Below are positions 39,018 through 46,381 of a DNA stretch of 64,000 nucleotides, piece by piece. The DNA comes from Thermanaeromonas sp. C210 (GTDB taxonomy: Bacteria > Bacillota > DSM-521 > Neomoorellales > Neomoorellaceae). The notes beneath the pieces are model-generated. The model was not told the origin of the DNA. It saw nothing but the letters and a program-made list of their open reading frames with translations, and did no database searches. Numbering within the stretch: the stretch's first letter is position 1; each line of letters opens with the position of its first letter. Location: NCBI RefSeq assembly GCF_013167955.1, contig NZ_BLWF01000004.1:124001-188000 (forward strand). Direction: 5' to 3'. The position numbers and the translations under genes were made by a program.

Positions 39018-40295
39018 TTAAGCTGCTTGCTGCAATTGGGCGCGGCGATAGTCGCCTAATACTTTGTCAGGATCGTAGTTTTCTTTCTTCCTGGCCAGGC
39101 CGTACATCACCCGCAGTAATTTTACGGATATGGCTATTAAGGCCTGCTTTTTCTTCAACGGGTTTTTCCGCCTGGTCAAGAAGTAGTGGTACAGCGCTTT
39201 AAATTCACGGTTTTTGGCTACCAAAGTTATACTGGCCTGGTATAAAAGGTTCCTTAATTCGGCTCGCCCGCGTTTGGATATCTTGCTTTGCCCGTTCTTT
39301 TTCCCGGAACTTTGTTCGCTTAAGTTCAGCCCGGCAAGTTTTTGGATTTGCTTCCAGTGCTCGTAATTTTGGGGATCGCCTATTTCGCCTAAAAAGCCGG
39401 CTACTGTTACCAGGCCTATACCGGGGATGCTTAATAAATTGCCTGCGATATCTATCCCTGCCAAAATATCGGCCATCGCTGCTTCTGTTTGCTCAATCTG
39501 CTTCTGGTAAAAGGCTATTTCGTCCAGGCAAGCGTTTAATCTGTGTCGGGCCCCGAATAATCCTTCGGTTACTCCTATGGTCTCCTGGGCCGTCTGGTAA
39601 AGGGCCTGGGCCCTTTTCATCCCTACCCGGTGGTTACTGGCCTCTTTTAATGCAGTGGCTAATTCTTCGAGTTTATAGGCTAATATTAACCTGGGGAAGG
39701 GACAGTTCCTTAAGACCCATTGGGCTGCTTTGCCTAACAGGTTTTTGAATACTTGCCCCAGCTCGGGGAAGTATTCGTCCAGGATGGCCTTAAGTTGGTT
39801 TAAGGCGCTGTTTAGTTTCCGGCGTTGTTGCCGCCGGGTTACGGTCAGGTTCCTTAGTTCGGCATATTTTCCTTTGGGCAAAAGGCAGTGGAGGAAATTC
39901 CCGTCCTTGACTACTTTGGCTATTATCCCGGCGTCTTTGCGGTCGTTCTTGGTGGGGGAGTTGCCTACTTCCTCTTTCCGCCTTTTGACGTGATAGGGAT
40001 TGACTATCACTACTGTATACCCCTGCTCCTTAAGAAACCATGCTAAGGGTTTCCAGTAGTGGCCTGTGGGTTCCATGCCGATTACTACCCTTTTTGCCCT
40101 GGCTTTTTCTTTGGCTTCTTCCATTTTTGCCACTAGACGATAATAGCCTTCTTTGCTATTATGAAACTTGAAGGGTTTGACCACATCCAGTTCCATTTGG
40201 TTATAGATACGTGCCCAGTGATTGTGTTTGGCTACGTCGATACCGACTATTATCACATCACCATGGACCAGTAATTTCTTTTCCACTTCATTCAT
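39018..40295 (-). CDS. IS110-family transposase (DEDD recombinase)
   Basis: A complete 425-residue transposase. The N-terminal RuvC-like domain has VGIDVAKHNHW (first Asp), GMEPTGHYWKPL (Glu) and NSPTKNDRKDAGIIAK (Asp pair). A coiled region follows (about 215-290). The C-terminal Tnp20 domain has LLSIPGIGLVTVAGFLGEIGD and AGLNLSEQSSGK...ISKRGRAELR with the serine expected to act in recombination. No frameshift is seen, so it may be active. Its ribosome site is held in a hairpin. Confidence 0.95.
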   Translation of the reverse strand: MNEVEKKLLVHGDVIIVGIDVAKHNHWARIYNQMELDVVKPFKFHNSKEGYYRLVAKMEEAKEKARAKRVVIGMEPTGHYWKPLAWFLKEQGYTVVIVNPYHVKRRKEEVGNSPTKNDRKDAGIIAKVVKDGNFLHCLLPKGKYAELRNLTVTRRQQRRKLNSALNQLKAILDEYFPELGQVFKNLLGKAAQWVLRNCPFPRLILAYKLEELATALKEASNHRVGMKRAQALYQTAQETIGVTEGLFGARHRLNACLDEIAFYQKQIEQTEAAMADILAGIDIAGNLLSIPGIGLVTVAGFLGEIGDPQNYEHWKQIQKLAGLNLSEQSSGKKNGQSKISKRGRAELRNLLYQASITLVAKNREFKALYHYFLTRRKNPLKKKQALIAISVKLLRVMYGLARKKENYDPDKVLGDYRRAQLQQAA

Positions 40296-40305
40296 ACGGT
40301 TTCTC

Positions 40306-40352
40306 GCCTCCTGGTGAGTTTGTTGCGGCTTATTACCTTTTTACCAGGAGGC
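40306..40352 (-). promoter_or_regulatory. Hairpin sequestering the transposase ribosome-binding site
   Basis: GCCTCCTGGT (minus-strand 5' arm) pairs with ACCAGGAGGC, whose AGGAGG is the ribosome site 11 bases before the transposase ATG. The loop is 27 bases. On the plus strand the same stem is followed by TTTTTT and could terminate transcripts entering from hypF. Both properties would limit transposase made by read-through transcription. Confidence 0.65.
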
Positions 40353-40465
40353 TTTTTTATTGGCAACACCTACCTTAATTCATTACAGGAATGCTTATGT
40401 TTCTTTAGGGCCTCAAGGCCTTAAGGAGATAATCTTAAAGGGGTGACATTAGGCATTCGAAGGAA

Positions 40466-41059
40466 TTAACGCGAAATCGCCTGGGGGATAGCAGGCAGGC
40501 TATTAATAAATTCCTCGGTGGTCATTAAGTTTACGCCGATGTTCTGCATATCGAACAAATTGGCGGCGTGCACTTCTGGGGTTTGCGCCCCGGTGGCGTC
40601 GGTCAAGACAATAACCCCATAACCCAGGGAATTGGCATCCCAAACAGTAGCCCTTATACAATTTGGGGTCTGGACGCCGGTTACGACTACCTGGTCTACT
40701 CCCAGGCGTCTCAATAACAAATCCAGCTCCGTCTGGAAGAAGGCGCTCCACCGGCGCTTAACGATTATGTACTCACCCTGCAGGGGCTTTAACTCCTCGA
40801 TGATTTCCGCCCCCTTACTACCCGCTACTACTGCCCCGCCCGCCTTTATAAAAGCCTCATACCTGGTGATTTCAACATCGCTGCCGTCAGGCCGGTATTG
40901 GCGGATGACGTGGATGATAGGCAGGCCGTGTTGGCGGCAGGCTTGCAGCGCCTCCTTTATCCTGGCCGCCACCTGCAGAGCTCCGGTAACCTCGAAGGGC
41001 GCCCCCGGCAAACAAAAATCGTTTTGCATGTCGATGATCAATAGGGCAGTCTTACCCAT
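40466..41059 (-). CDS. Isochorismatase/nicotinamidase-like cysteine hydrolase
   Basis: Alpha/beta hydrolase of the isochorismatase superfamily. The catalytic triad is visible: Asp in ALLIIDMQNDFC, Lys in IIVKRRWSAF and Cys in VTGVQTPNCIRATVWDA. The substrate is not evident; nicotinamidases and N-carbamoyl hydrolases share this pattern. The ATG at 41059 (MGKTALL) follows GGGGGTG. It is a single gene between the IS110 element and dedA. Confidence 0.9.
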   Translation of the reverse strand: MGKTALLIIDMQNDFCLPGAPFEVTGALQVAARIKEALQACRQHGLPIIHVIRQYRPDGSDVEITRYEAFIKAGGAVVAGSKGAEIIEELKPLQGEYIIVKRRWSAFFQTELDLLLRRLGVDQVVVTGVQTPNCIRATVWDANSLGYGVIVLTDATGAQTPEVHAANLFDMQNIGVNLMTTEEFINSLPAIPQAISR

Positions 41060-41122
41060 AGTCACACCCCCAAACCCTTAGGTTTTTCCCCCGGGTAACA
41101 CTTTAATTAGTCTTGAGGCCCC

Positions 41123-41734
41123 TCACGACAGAAACCTGCGCTTTATTAGGAGAACTCCTGCCAACAAAGCGGCCAACAATAAGAAAGCAGCCGCCACCAT
41201 GGAATAAAAATTAAAATACATGGCAATGGTTTCCCAGGCATGGCCCGCTAATCTGCCCAAGTAAACAAGTACGCTATTCCAGATAAGAGTACCAAGGATT
41301 GTTAAAGGTAGGAACACCCCTAACTTCATTCCCGAGCTTCCGGCAGGGATAGAAATTAGCGTCCGCGCAATGGGCACAAACCTGCATAACAATACCGCCA
41401 TACCACCGTATCGGTCGAACCATTTTTCGGCCTTTCTAACGTCCTCCCTTCTCAACCCCATCATTCTTCCCCATTTGCTTCCGCAGAGCCTCTCCAGGCG
41501 AGGGATATTCAGCACCCGTCCCAGGTTGTACAAGACTATGGCGCCGAAGACCGATCCCAGGGTGGCCGCCAGGACAACACCCCCTACCTTTAAGTTGCTG
41601 AAGGTAGTCATGAATCCCCCAAAGGTCAAAATTACCTCGGAGGGTATCGGCGGAAAAAGGTTCTCCAGAGTAATTAGCAGGAACACGCCGATATAGCCAT
41701 ACCGATTGATGATTGCTAAGATAATATCCTGCAT
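41123..41734 (-). CDS. DedA family membrane protein (SNARE-associated/VTT domain)
   Basis: A 203-residue membrane protein. Family motifs: ENLFPPIPSEVILTFGGF near residue 25 (re-entrant region with the functional acidic residue) and FDRYGGMAVLLCRFVPIARTLISIPAG near 110-135. The DedA family flips lipid carriers such as undecaprenyl phosphate or phospholipids; which of these applies cannot be told. Confidence 0.92.
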   Translation of the reverse strand: MQDIILAIINRYGYIGVFLLITLENLFPPIPSEVILTFGGFMTTFSNLKVGGVVLAATLGSVFGAIVLYNLGRVLNIPRLERLCGSKWGRMMGLRREDVRKAEKWFDRYGGMAVLLCRFVPIARTLISIPAGSSGMKLGVFLPLTILGTLIWNSVLVYLGRLAGHAWETIAMYFNFYSMVAAAFLLLAALLAGVLLIKRRFLS

Positions 41735-41851
41735 GTCCTTCCCCCATTATACAAATCTATGGTGGTCGTCGGGCGCCGGTAAACCCCACATTCTCTCCTA
41801 GCAATTCTACTCACTTCAAAGCGCCTTAAGCGCAGTTGGAGCTTGCCACTA

Positions 41852-42165
41852 CCTTTAATCTTGGCGAACTCAGCCCGGCGGTACGGTGAGAGCAATAGAC
41901 TAGTGGCGTGAGGCTACCCTTAATCCCTAGTATAAGGAGTTTTTTTCTGCAAGGCCAGGCCATTTTAGGGATTTGGCTGTTTTTCGGGCGCTATCATCCT
42001 TGATATGTTGGTACAAAGGGACCGATACAGGGCTATAAGTTGAGGAGGCTGGCTAGATCAGGCAAGATCAATTGTACGCGGCCCGAGGGACAAAAAGCCC
42101 TGGTCGGGTTGGTGAATTACTCAACTCGAGGCACACATCAGTAAAGGGTACCCCGAAAGGTACCC
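41852..42165. repeat. Dispersed ~310-bp non-coding repeat, copy 1
   Basis: Matches 47623-47928 over its whole length in the same orientation, with scattered substitutions and small indels. No reading frame is kept in both copies. It ends in a hairpin whose 7-bp stem (GGGTACC/GGTACCC) is identical in both copies although the loop differs (CCGAAA here). Other conserved parts include GGTACGGTGAGAGCAA and CTATCATCCTTGATATGTTGGTACAA. It lies in the 500-base gap between dedA and the IS66 element. Confidence 0.85.
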
Positions 42166-42329
42166 GCACCCCCTGAGCAGGCTGGCCCGGGAAAAGGTGA
42201 GCAGCAAAACAGCACGGTCCCCTATCTTTGCAACGTAAGCGTCAAATACTACCCACCTTGTTGGGTTGCGGTAGTAAGCATAAAAGAACCCCTACCGAAA
42301 TCATCTAAGGGGTAGGGGCTAAAACAAGC

Positions 42330-43514
42330 TTAATTGTTCATCCGGCAAACGGGGGGCAGAGTTTCCGACCACGGCAGGAGTTGATCCAGGGCTTCTTTAT
42401 CCTGCGTGTCCAGGTTGGGCAGACTTTCGAAGAGGTAGGTAAGGTAGTGGAAGGGGTTTAACCCGTTTTCCTTGGCCGTTTCTATGATACTGTAGACAAT
42501 AGCGCTGGCTTTAGCACCCCGCGGGGTGTTGGCAAATAACCAGTTCTTGCGCCCAATAACAAAGGGTTTTATAGAACGCTCGCTGCGGTTGTTATCGAGT
42601 TCCAAACGCCCGTCCTGCAGGAAGGCGACAAGTTTATCCCATTGGCTAAGGCAATAGTAAACCGCCTGCCCAAAGGTGCTTTTGGGCAGTACGTGGGATT
42701 TCTGCTTCTTAAGCCATGCCCAAAATTCGTCCAGCACGGGCCGGCTGCGCTCCTGGCGGATTTGATACCGTTCTTCCGGGGTTTTGTCTTTAAGCTCGCT
42801 CTCTATGGCAAAGAGCCGGTTGCAGAACTTAAGCCCCTCCCGGGCAGCCACTGCTTTGTTGCGTTTATCTTGCGGCAGGGCTTTTAAAGCTTCGTCAAAC
42901 TTGCGCCGGGCATGAGCCCAGCAGCCTACCAGGGTGACATCCACAAGCTCATGGTAGCCGGCATAGCCGTCAACGTGTAAATAGCCCTTAAAACCTTTCA
43001 GGAACCGGCGGGGGTGTTTGCCGGCCCGGGTGGTCTGGTACTCGTAAAGAATTATGGGAGGGCCGTCCCGCCCGGTACGGTAGAGCCAAAGGAATGATTT
43101 GGTGGTAGCTTCCCTTCCCGGTTCATGAAGTACCTGTAACGTAGTTTCGTCGGCATGGAGGATGTCTCTTTTGAGGAGGTGTTCATGGAGACGGTCGTAA
43201 ATAAGGGTTAAGTAGGTGTTAGCTCCATGGAGCACCCAGTTGGCCATGGTCTGCCGGGAAAGGTCTATCCCCCAACTTTTAAACTGCTGCTCCTGGCGGT
43301 AGAGGGGCAGCCCCGCCCCATATTTCTGGCTCATGATGTAGCTAAGAAGCGAGGGAGATACCGGGCTTCCGGGAAGTACAGGAGCAGGCATGGGTGCTGT
43401 GATAACCGGGGTGGTTATTTCCTCTTTCTCGCAGCGGCGGCAGGAATAAACGTATTGAGCACAGTGCTCTCGCAGTTCTTCTATGGTCATGGTAGCTATA
43501 GACTTAGCAGCCAT
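42330..43514 (-). CDS. tnpC: IS66 transposase TnpC, N-terminally shortened
   Basis: DDE transposase of IS66. The 394 residues contain the zinc-like RRCEKEE remnant, the LPGSPVSPSLLSYIMSQKY region, the catalytic DILHADETTLQVL, YLHVDGYAGYHEL and LDNNRSERSIKPFVIGRKNW (final Glu), and a C-terminal tail. Usual members are about 510-540 residues. Here the leucine-zipper and helix-turn-helix N-terminus is absent and a TAA stands two codons before the first ATG, so it is probably non-functional. Confidence 0.9.
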   Translation of the reverse strand: MAAKSIATMTIEELREHCAQYVYSCRRCEKEEITTPVITAPMPAPVLPGSPVSPSLLSYIMSQKYGAGLPLYRQEQQFKSWGIDLSRQTMANWVLHGANTYLTLIYDRLHEHLLKRDILHADETTLQVLHEPGREATTKSFLWLYRTGRDGPPIILYEYQTTRAGKHPRRFLKGFKGYLHVDGYAGYHELVDVTLVGCWAHARRKFDEALKALPQDKRNKAVAAREGLKFCNRLFAIESELKDKTPEERYQIRQERSRPVLDEFWAWLKKQKSHVLPKSTFGQAVYYCLSQWDKLVAFLQDGRLELDNNRSERSIKPFVIGRKNWLFANTPRGAKASAIVYSIIETAKENGLNPFHYLTYLFESLPNLDTQDKEALDQLLPWSETLPPVCRMNN

Positions 43515-43594
43515 GCTTTAATAATTCGACGAATCAGCCCAAATTCCTCTAGAATAAACCATAAGGTGAAAATATTTCTTCCTGATGCTTTATA

Positions 43595-43951
43595 TTACAA
43601 GATGGTGCGTGCTTTTACCTCGGGATGGTCTTTGGGCTGGTTCAGGGGAAGGCCGTCAAGCAGCCAGCGCAGCTCCCGGCGGCTTATGGTGATGGTGGAA
43701 GAAGTATTTCCCACAGGCCATATGAATTTGCCCTTCTCCAGCCGGCGGTAATAAAGCCAGAACCCGTTGTGTTCCCAGTGGAGGATCTTTAGTTTGTCCC
43801 TCTTACGGTTGCAGAAAACAAAGAGGCAAGAAGAGAAAGGGTCTAATTCGAAACCTTCCTTGACCAGCACCGCCAGGCCGTCGATAGACTTGCGCAAATC
43901 CGTGGCGCCGCAGGCGAGATAAACCCGGTCGATGCTAACTTCGTTTAGCAT
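43595..43951 (-). CDS. tnpB: IS66 accessory protein TnpB
   Basis: The 118-residue Orf2 of IS66 elements, with the signature VYLACGATDLRKSIDGLAVL and CLFVFCNRKRDKLKILHWEHNGFWLYYRRLEKGKF. It overlaps tnpA by seven bases, as is usual. Required for transposition in studied elements, function unknown. Appears intact. Confidence 0.94.
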   Translation of the reverse strand: MLNEVSIDRVYLACGATDLRKSIDGLAVLVKEGFELDPFSSCLFVFCNRKRDKLKILHWEHNGFWLYYRRLEKGKFIWPVGNTSSTITISRRELRWLLDGLPLNQPKDHPEVKARTIL

Positions 43952-44265
43952 AAGCCTACCAGCACCCGTACTACCTGGATGAGCAAGGCCGGGTCAAAGC
44001 CGGGTCTTACCTCGATGCTGGCCAGTCCTATTTTGACCAGTAGGGACTGTTCTGGGGAACCTTGCTCGCTTATTTCTATTGGCAGCCACCGGTTGGAACT
44101 CTCCGGGGGAGCTGTGGTCTGGTTCTTAAACTTCCGCAGCCAGTACCACAGCTGCCTGGGGCTAATGCCCTCATGAGAGGCGCACCATTCTTTAACGCTT
44201 TGCCCGCTTTCCCTGTATTCGGCTATACGAGCTTCCCACAGTTGCTGTAATTCGGCTCTGGTCAT
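43945..44265 (-). CDS. tnpA: IS66 accessory protein TnpA (helix-turn-helix)
   Basis: A 106-residue protein with an N-terminal helix-turn-helix typical of IS66 Orf1: WEARIAEYRESGQSVKEWC followed by HEGISPRQLWYWLRKF. It lies just inside the right terminal repeat. Appears intact. Confidence 0.9.
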   Translation of the reverse strand: MTRAELQQLWEARIAEYRESGQSVKEWCASHEGISPRQLWYWLRKFKNQTTAPPESSNRWLPIEISEQGSPEQSLLVKIGLASIEVRPGFDPALLIQVVRVLVGLC

Positions 44266-44354
44266 AAGGGGAAATCCTCCTCAGTTAGTTTTCTGAGGAA
44301 GATTATCCCTTAAACTCGAGCACAATGCCAAGGTGGGTTATATTTGACGCTTAC

Positions 44355-44567
44355 GGTAAAGGCATAACCGCAATGGGGATAGACGGCCACTTCGTAAAAG
44401 TAAGGGTTTTCGCCCTTAAAATAAGCGCATAAATCGCTATCGCGTTTAATCTGGCGGTTCTTGCTAAAGCGAAGGTTTTTGTTTGGTAAATTCCCTTCCG
44501 CAAAACAGACAAAGATACTTTTTGTCGTATAAAGGTTCAATAGATGCTGCCATAATTTACCCTCCAA
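44355..44567 (-). pseudogene. DUF2225-like protein, cut by the IS66 insertion and degenerate
   Basis: The frame MEGKLWQHLLNLYTTKSIFV...SKNRQIKRDSDLCAYFKGENPYFYEV resembles DUF2225 proteins, which bear two zinc CxxC pairs. Here the first pair reads SIFVCFAEG and the second AVYPHCGYAFT, so at least two ligands are gone. The coding frame runs into the IS66 terminal repeat at 44354, and I find no continuation on the other side. Probably decayed before or after the insertion. Confidence 0.6.
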
Positions 44568-44703
44568 CTCTTTCGCTAGACACCCGGTTCACTTAATTCC
44601 ACGTAATTCCACGTACGAACGCTTTTTCCTTTAGGGAAAAACCAGTTGAAAATGCTTGCATAATAAAACATATGTACAATACAATTACCTTGGGCGAAAG
44701 AAC

Positions 44704-45162
44704 ATGAGAGATGAATTACCAGTAGTCCATTTGCGCCAGTTGATAGATGAACTGGCCCATACCCTGCAGTTGCTGGAAAAAAGCGAAGTAGGTTGCTGCG
44801 GGATAACACTTTCTCAGTGCCACTTGCTGCTGGAAGTCTCCCGCCGAAAGGAAGGGGAAACCTCCTTAAGTGAGCTGGCGGCAGCACTAAAGCTGGATTT
44901 GAGCACCGTTAGCCAGGTAGCCGACGGTCTAGTGCGCCGGGGGCTTTTGAAAAGAGAAGCCGATCCCAAGGATCGCCGCCGATTAGCATTGTTTTTGACC
45001 ACCGCCGGCCGTGAACTGGTGGAGACTATCAACCGAGGCATGAACGAGTACGTCAAAGAGATTTTTCGACAGATACCTACGGAAAAGCGGCGGACCGTAC
45101 TGGAGGGCCTGGACCTCCTTGTTGAAGCCACGAAAAAAATAAAAGGAGGCTGTTGTCCATGA
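44704..45162 (+). CDS. MarR family regulator, cysteine-bearing, coupled to arsM
   Basis: Winged-helix regulator of about 152 residues from the ATG at 44704. The DNA-binding part is LSELAAALKLDLSTVSQVADGL and the wing KREADPKDRRRLALFLT. Cysteines cluster in EVGCCGITLSQCHLLL before the domain and in GGCCP at the end, suggesting a thiol sensor of arsenite; that is inference. Its stop overlaps the arsM start (ATGA), and AAAGGAGG in its last codons serves arsM. A tandem ATTCCACGTA repeat (44597-44616) lies upstream. Confidence 0.88.
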   Translation: MRDELPVVHLRQLIDELAHTLQLLEKSEVGCCGITLSQCHLLLEVSRRKEGETSLSELAAALKLDLSTVSQVADGLVRRGLLKREADPKDRRRLALFLTTAGRELVETINRGMNEYVKEIFRQIPTEKRRTVLEGLDLLVEATKKIKGGCCP

Positions 45163-45956
45163 GCGATTCTTTGAAAGAAGCCGTAAAGGGAAAATACGCT
45201 GCGGCAGCCCGGATGGTCCAATCCGGCAAGGTGGGAAGTTGCTGCACCTCGGGAGGATGCTTCGGAGGCTGTAACTATACCCCAGAGGAAACAATCGGCT
45301 TGCCCCGCGAGTTGCTCAATGCTTCCTTTGGTTGCGGTAACCCCACCGCTCTGGCAGATTTAAAAGAGGGAGAAGTAGTCCTCGATCTAGGTAGCGGCGC
45401 CGGACTGGACGTTTTGCTGAGCGCCCCGCGAGTGGGGCCAAAGGGGAAGGCGTACGGCCTGGACATGACTGACGAAATGCTAGCTCTGGCCGAAGAATAC
45501 CGACGGCAGAGTGGACTGACCAATGTAGAGTTCTTAAAGGGTGATATAGAAAATATCCCGCTACCTGACAACCACGTAGACGTAATCATCTCGAACTGTG
45601 TCATCAATCTGGCTGCGGACAAAGCCAGGGTACTCAAGGAAGCTTTCCGTGTGCTTAAACCTGGCGGCCGCCTTGCCGTTTCTGATATGGTATGGCGGCG
45701 GGAGGTACCCGCATGGCTGCGGCAAAACGTTGAGCTTTGGACTGACTGCATTGCCGGTGCCTTGACGGAGGCAGAATACCGCCAGCTACTGGAAGAGGCG
45801 GGTTTTATCGATGTGGAACTGGAAATAACTTGGATCTTCGGCCCGTCCGACCTGCCAGAAGGGTTTCTGACCGCTGATATGGAAAGGCAAGTGGCGTCCC
45901 ACGCCGATTCTCTCGCTAGCGCCTTTATCCGGGCACGTAAACCCGAGAGGACTTAG
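45159..45956 (+). CDS. arsM: Arsenite S-adenosylmethionine methyltransferase ArsM
   Basis: Methylates arsenite to volatile or organic arsenicals using SAM. From ATG 45159 the protein is 265 residues. The N-terminal cysteine region GSCCTSGGCFGGC and ASFGCGNPTAL, the SAM loop VLDLGSGAGLDVLLSA, VDVIISNCVINLAADK (conserved Cys) and WTDCIAGALTEAEY (conserved Cys) match the ArsM arsenic-binding pattern. The start is fixed by AAAGGAGG and the ATGA overlap with the marR-like gene. A hairpin terminator follows. Confidence 0.95.
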   Translation: MSDSLKEAVKGKYAAAARMVQSGKVGSCCTSGGCFGGCNYTPEETIGLPRELLNASFGCGNPTALADLKEGEVVLDLGSGAGLDVLLSAPRVGPKGKAYGLDMTDEMLALAEEYRRQSGLTNVEFLKGDIENIPLPDNHVDVIISNCVINLAADKARVLKEAFRVLKPGGRLAVSDMVWRREVPAWLRQNVELWTDCIAGALTEAEYRQLLEEAGFIDVELEITWIFGPSDLPEGFLTADMERQVASHADSLASAFIRARKPERT

Positions 45957-45974
45957 TTAACAGTTGGTTGATGA

Positions 45975-46012
45975 GACCACCTTGCCAAAATTGCTTAAGG
46001 GGCGAGGTGGTC
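45975..46012 (+). terminator. Terminator hairpin after arsM
   Basis: GACCACCTTGCC pairs with GGGCGAGGTGGTC around a 13-base loop and is followed by CTTTGG. It begins 19 bases after the arsM stop. The T tract is short. Confidence 0.65.
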
Positions 46013-46166
46013 CTTTGGCCCAATTTTTGTAGGTTTGCCAGACCAACAGAAACAGCTATACCCAGTGAGCGGAAAACTTAATTACTTAATTAAGGGCCTA
46101 GCCACTGACGGGAGGTAAATCAGTCGAGTGGGGTTTTCGGGTTTCCCCGCAGTGTAGTGGTTATAA

Positions 46167-46203
46167 GTCCCCGCATATATTGAGTGCGGGGGCTTTTAAT
46201 TTT
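46167..46203 (+). terminator. Second hairpin terminator downstream of arsM
   Basis: GTCCCCGCA-TATATTGAG-TGCGGGGGC followed by TTTTAATTTT, a good intrinsic terminator on the plus strand. No gene is seen between it and the arsM terminator (46013-46166), nor in 46204-46381, so it may mark the end of a lost gene or a small RNA. Confidence 0.75.
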
Positions 46204-46381
46204 GGAATTGCATACCTGTACAGGATAATTCTTCTGTCCTGTGCTTTTTCCTGTCCTTATCCCATTCACTCAGCTCTAGCTTCACCAGCCGCGGTACCTG
46301 TGGCCTGTCGCCCTCTACTATCTTCACTACACTTGTTCACGGACGTTACCGGTCGAGGGCGTATGGCGGAAGGACACTAGC

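Larger units (their letters stand above)
38690..40450 (-). mobile_element. IS110-family (IS1111-like layout) insertion sequence, approximate limits
   Basis: A DEDD transposase gene flanked by non-coding ends: about 330 bases downstream of it (38690-39017) and about 150 upstream. IS110-type elements have no simple terminal inverted repeats, so the limits are inferred from the hypF break on the left and the start of unrelated sequence on the right. The long downstream non-coding end resembles the IS1111 group, where the guide (bridge) RNA is encoded after the recombinase gene. Confidence 0.7.
42235..44354 (-). mobile_element. IS66-family insertion sequence with intact terminal repeats
   Basis: A 2120-bp element with tnpA, tnpB and tnpC in the usual order. 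The terminal inverted repeats are GTAAGCGTCAAATACTACCC at the left and its counterpart ending at 44354 (GTAAGCGTCAAATATAACCC on the other strand), continuing CACCTTG in both; GTAAGCG is the family's typical end. The 8 bases flanking each side (TTTGCAAC and GGTAAAGG) differ, so no target duplication remains. tnpC lacks its N-terminal part. Confidence 0.92.

Noticed and set aside
41852-42165. Group II intron or ribozyme for the 310-bp repeat
   Set aside because: GGTACGGTGAGAGCAA recalled intron text, but no domain V hairpin, no GUGYG start and no reverse transcriptase are present.
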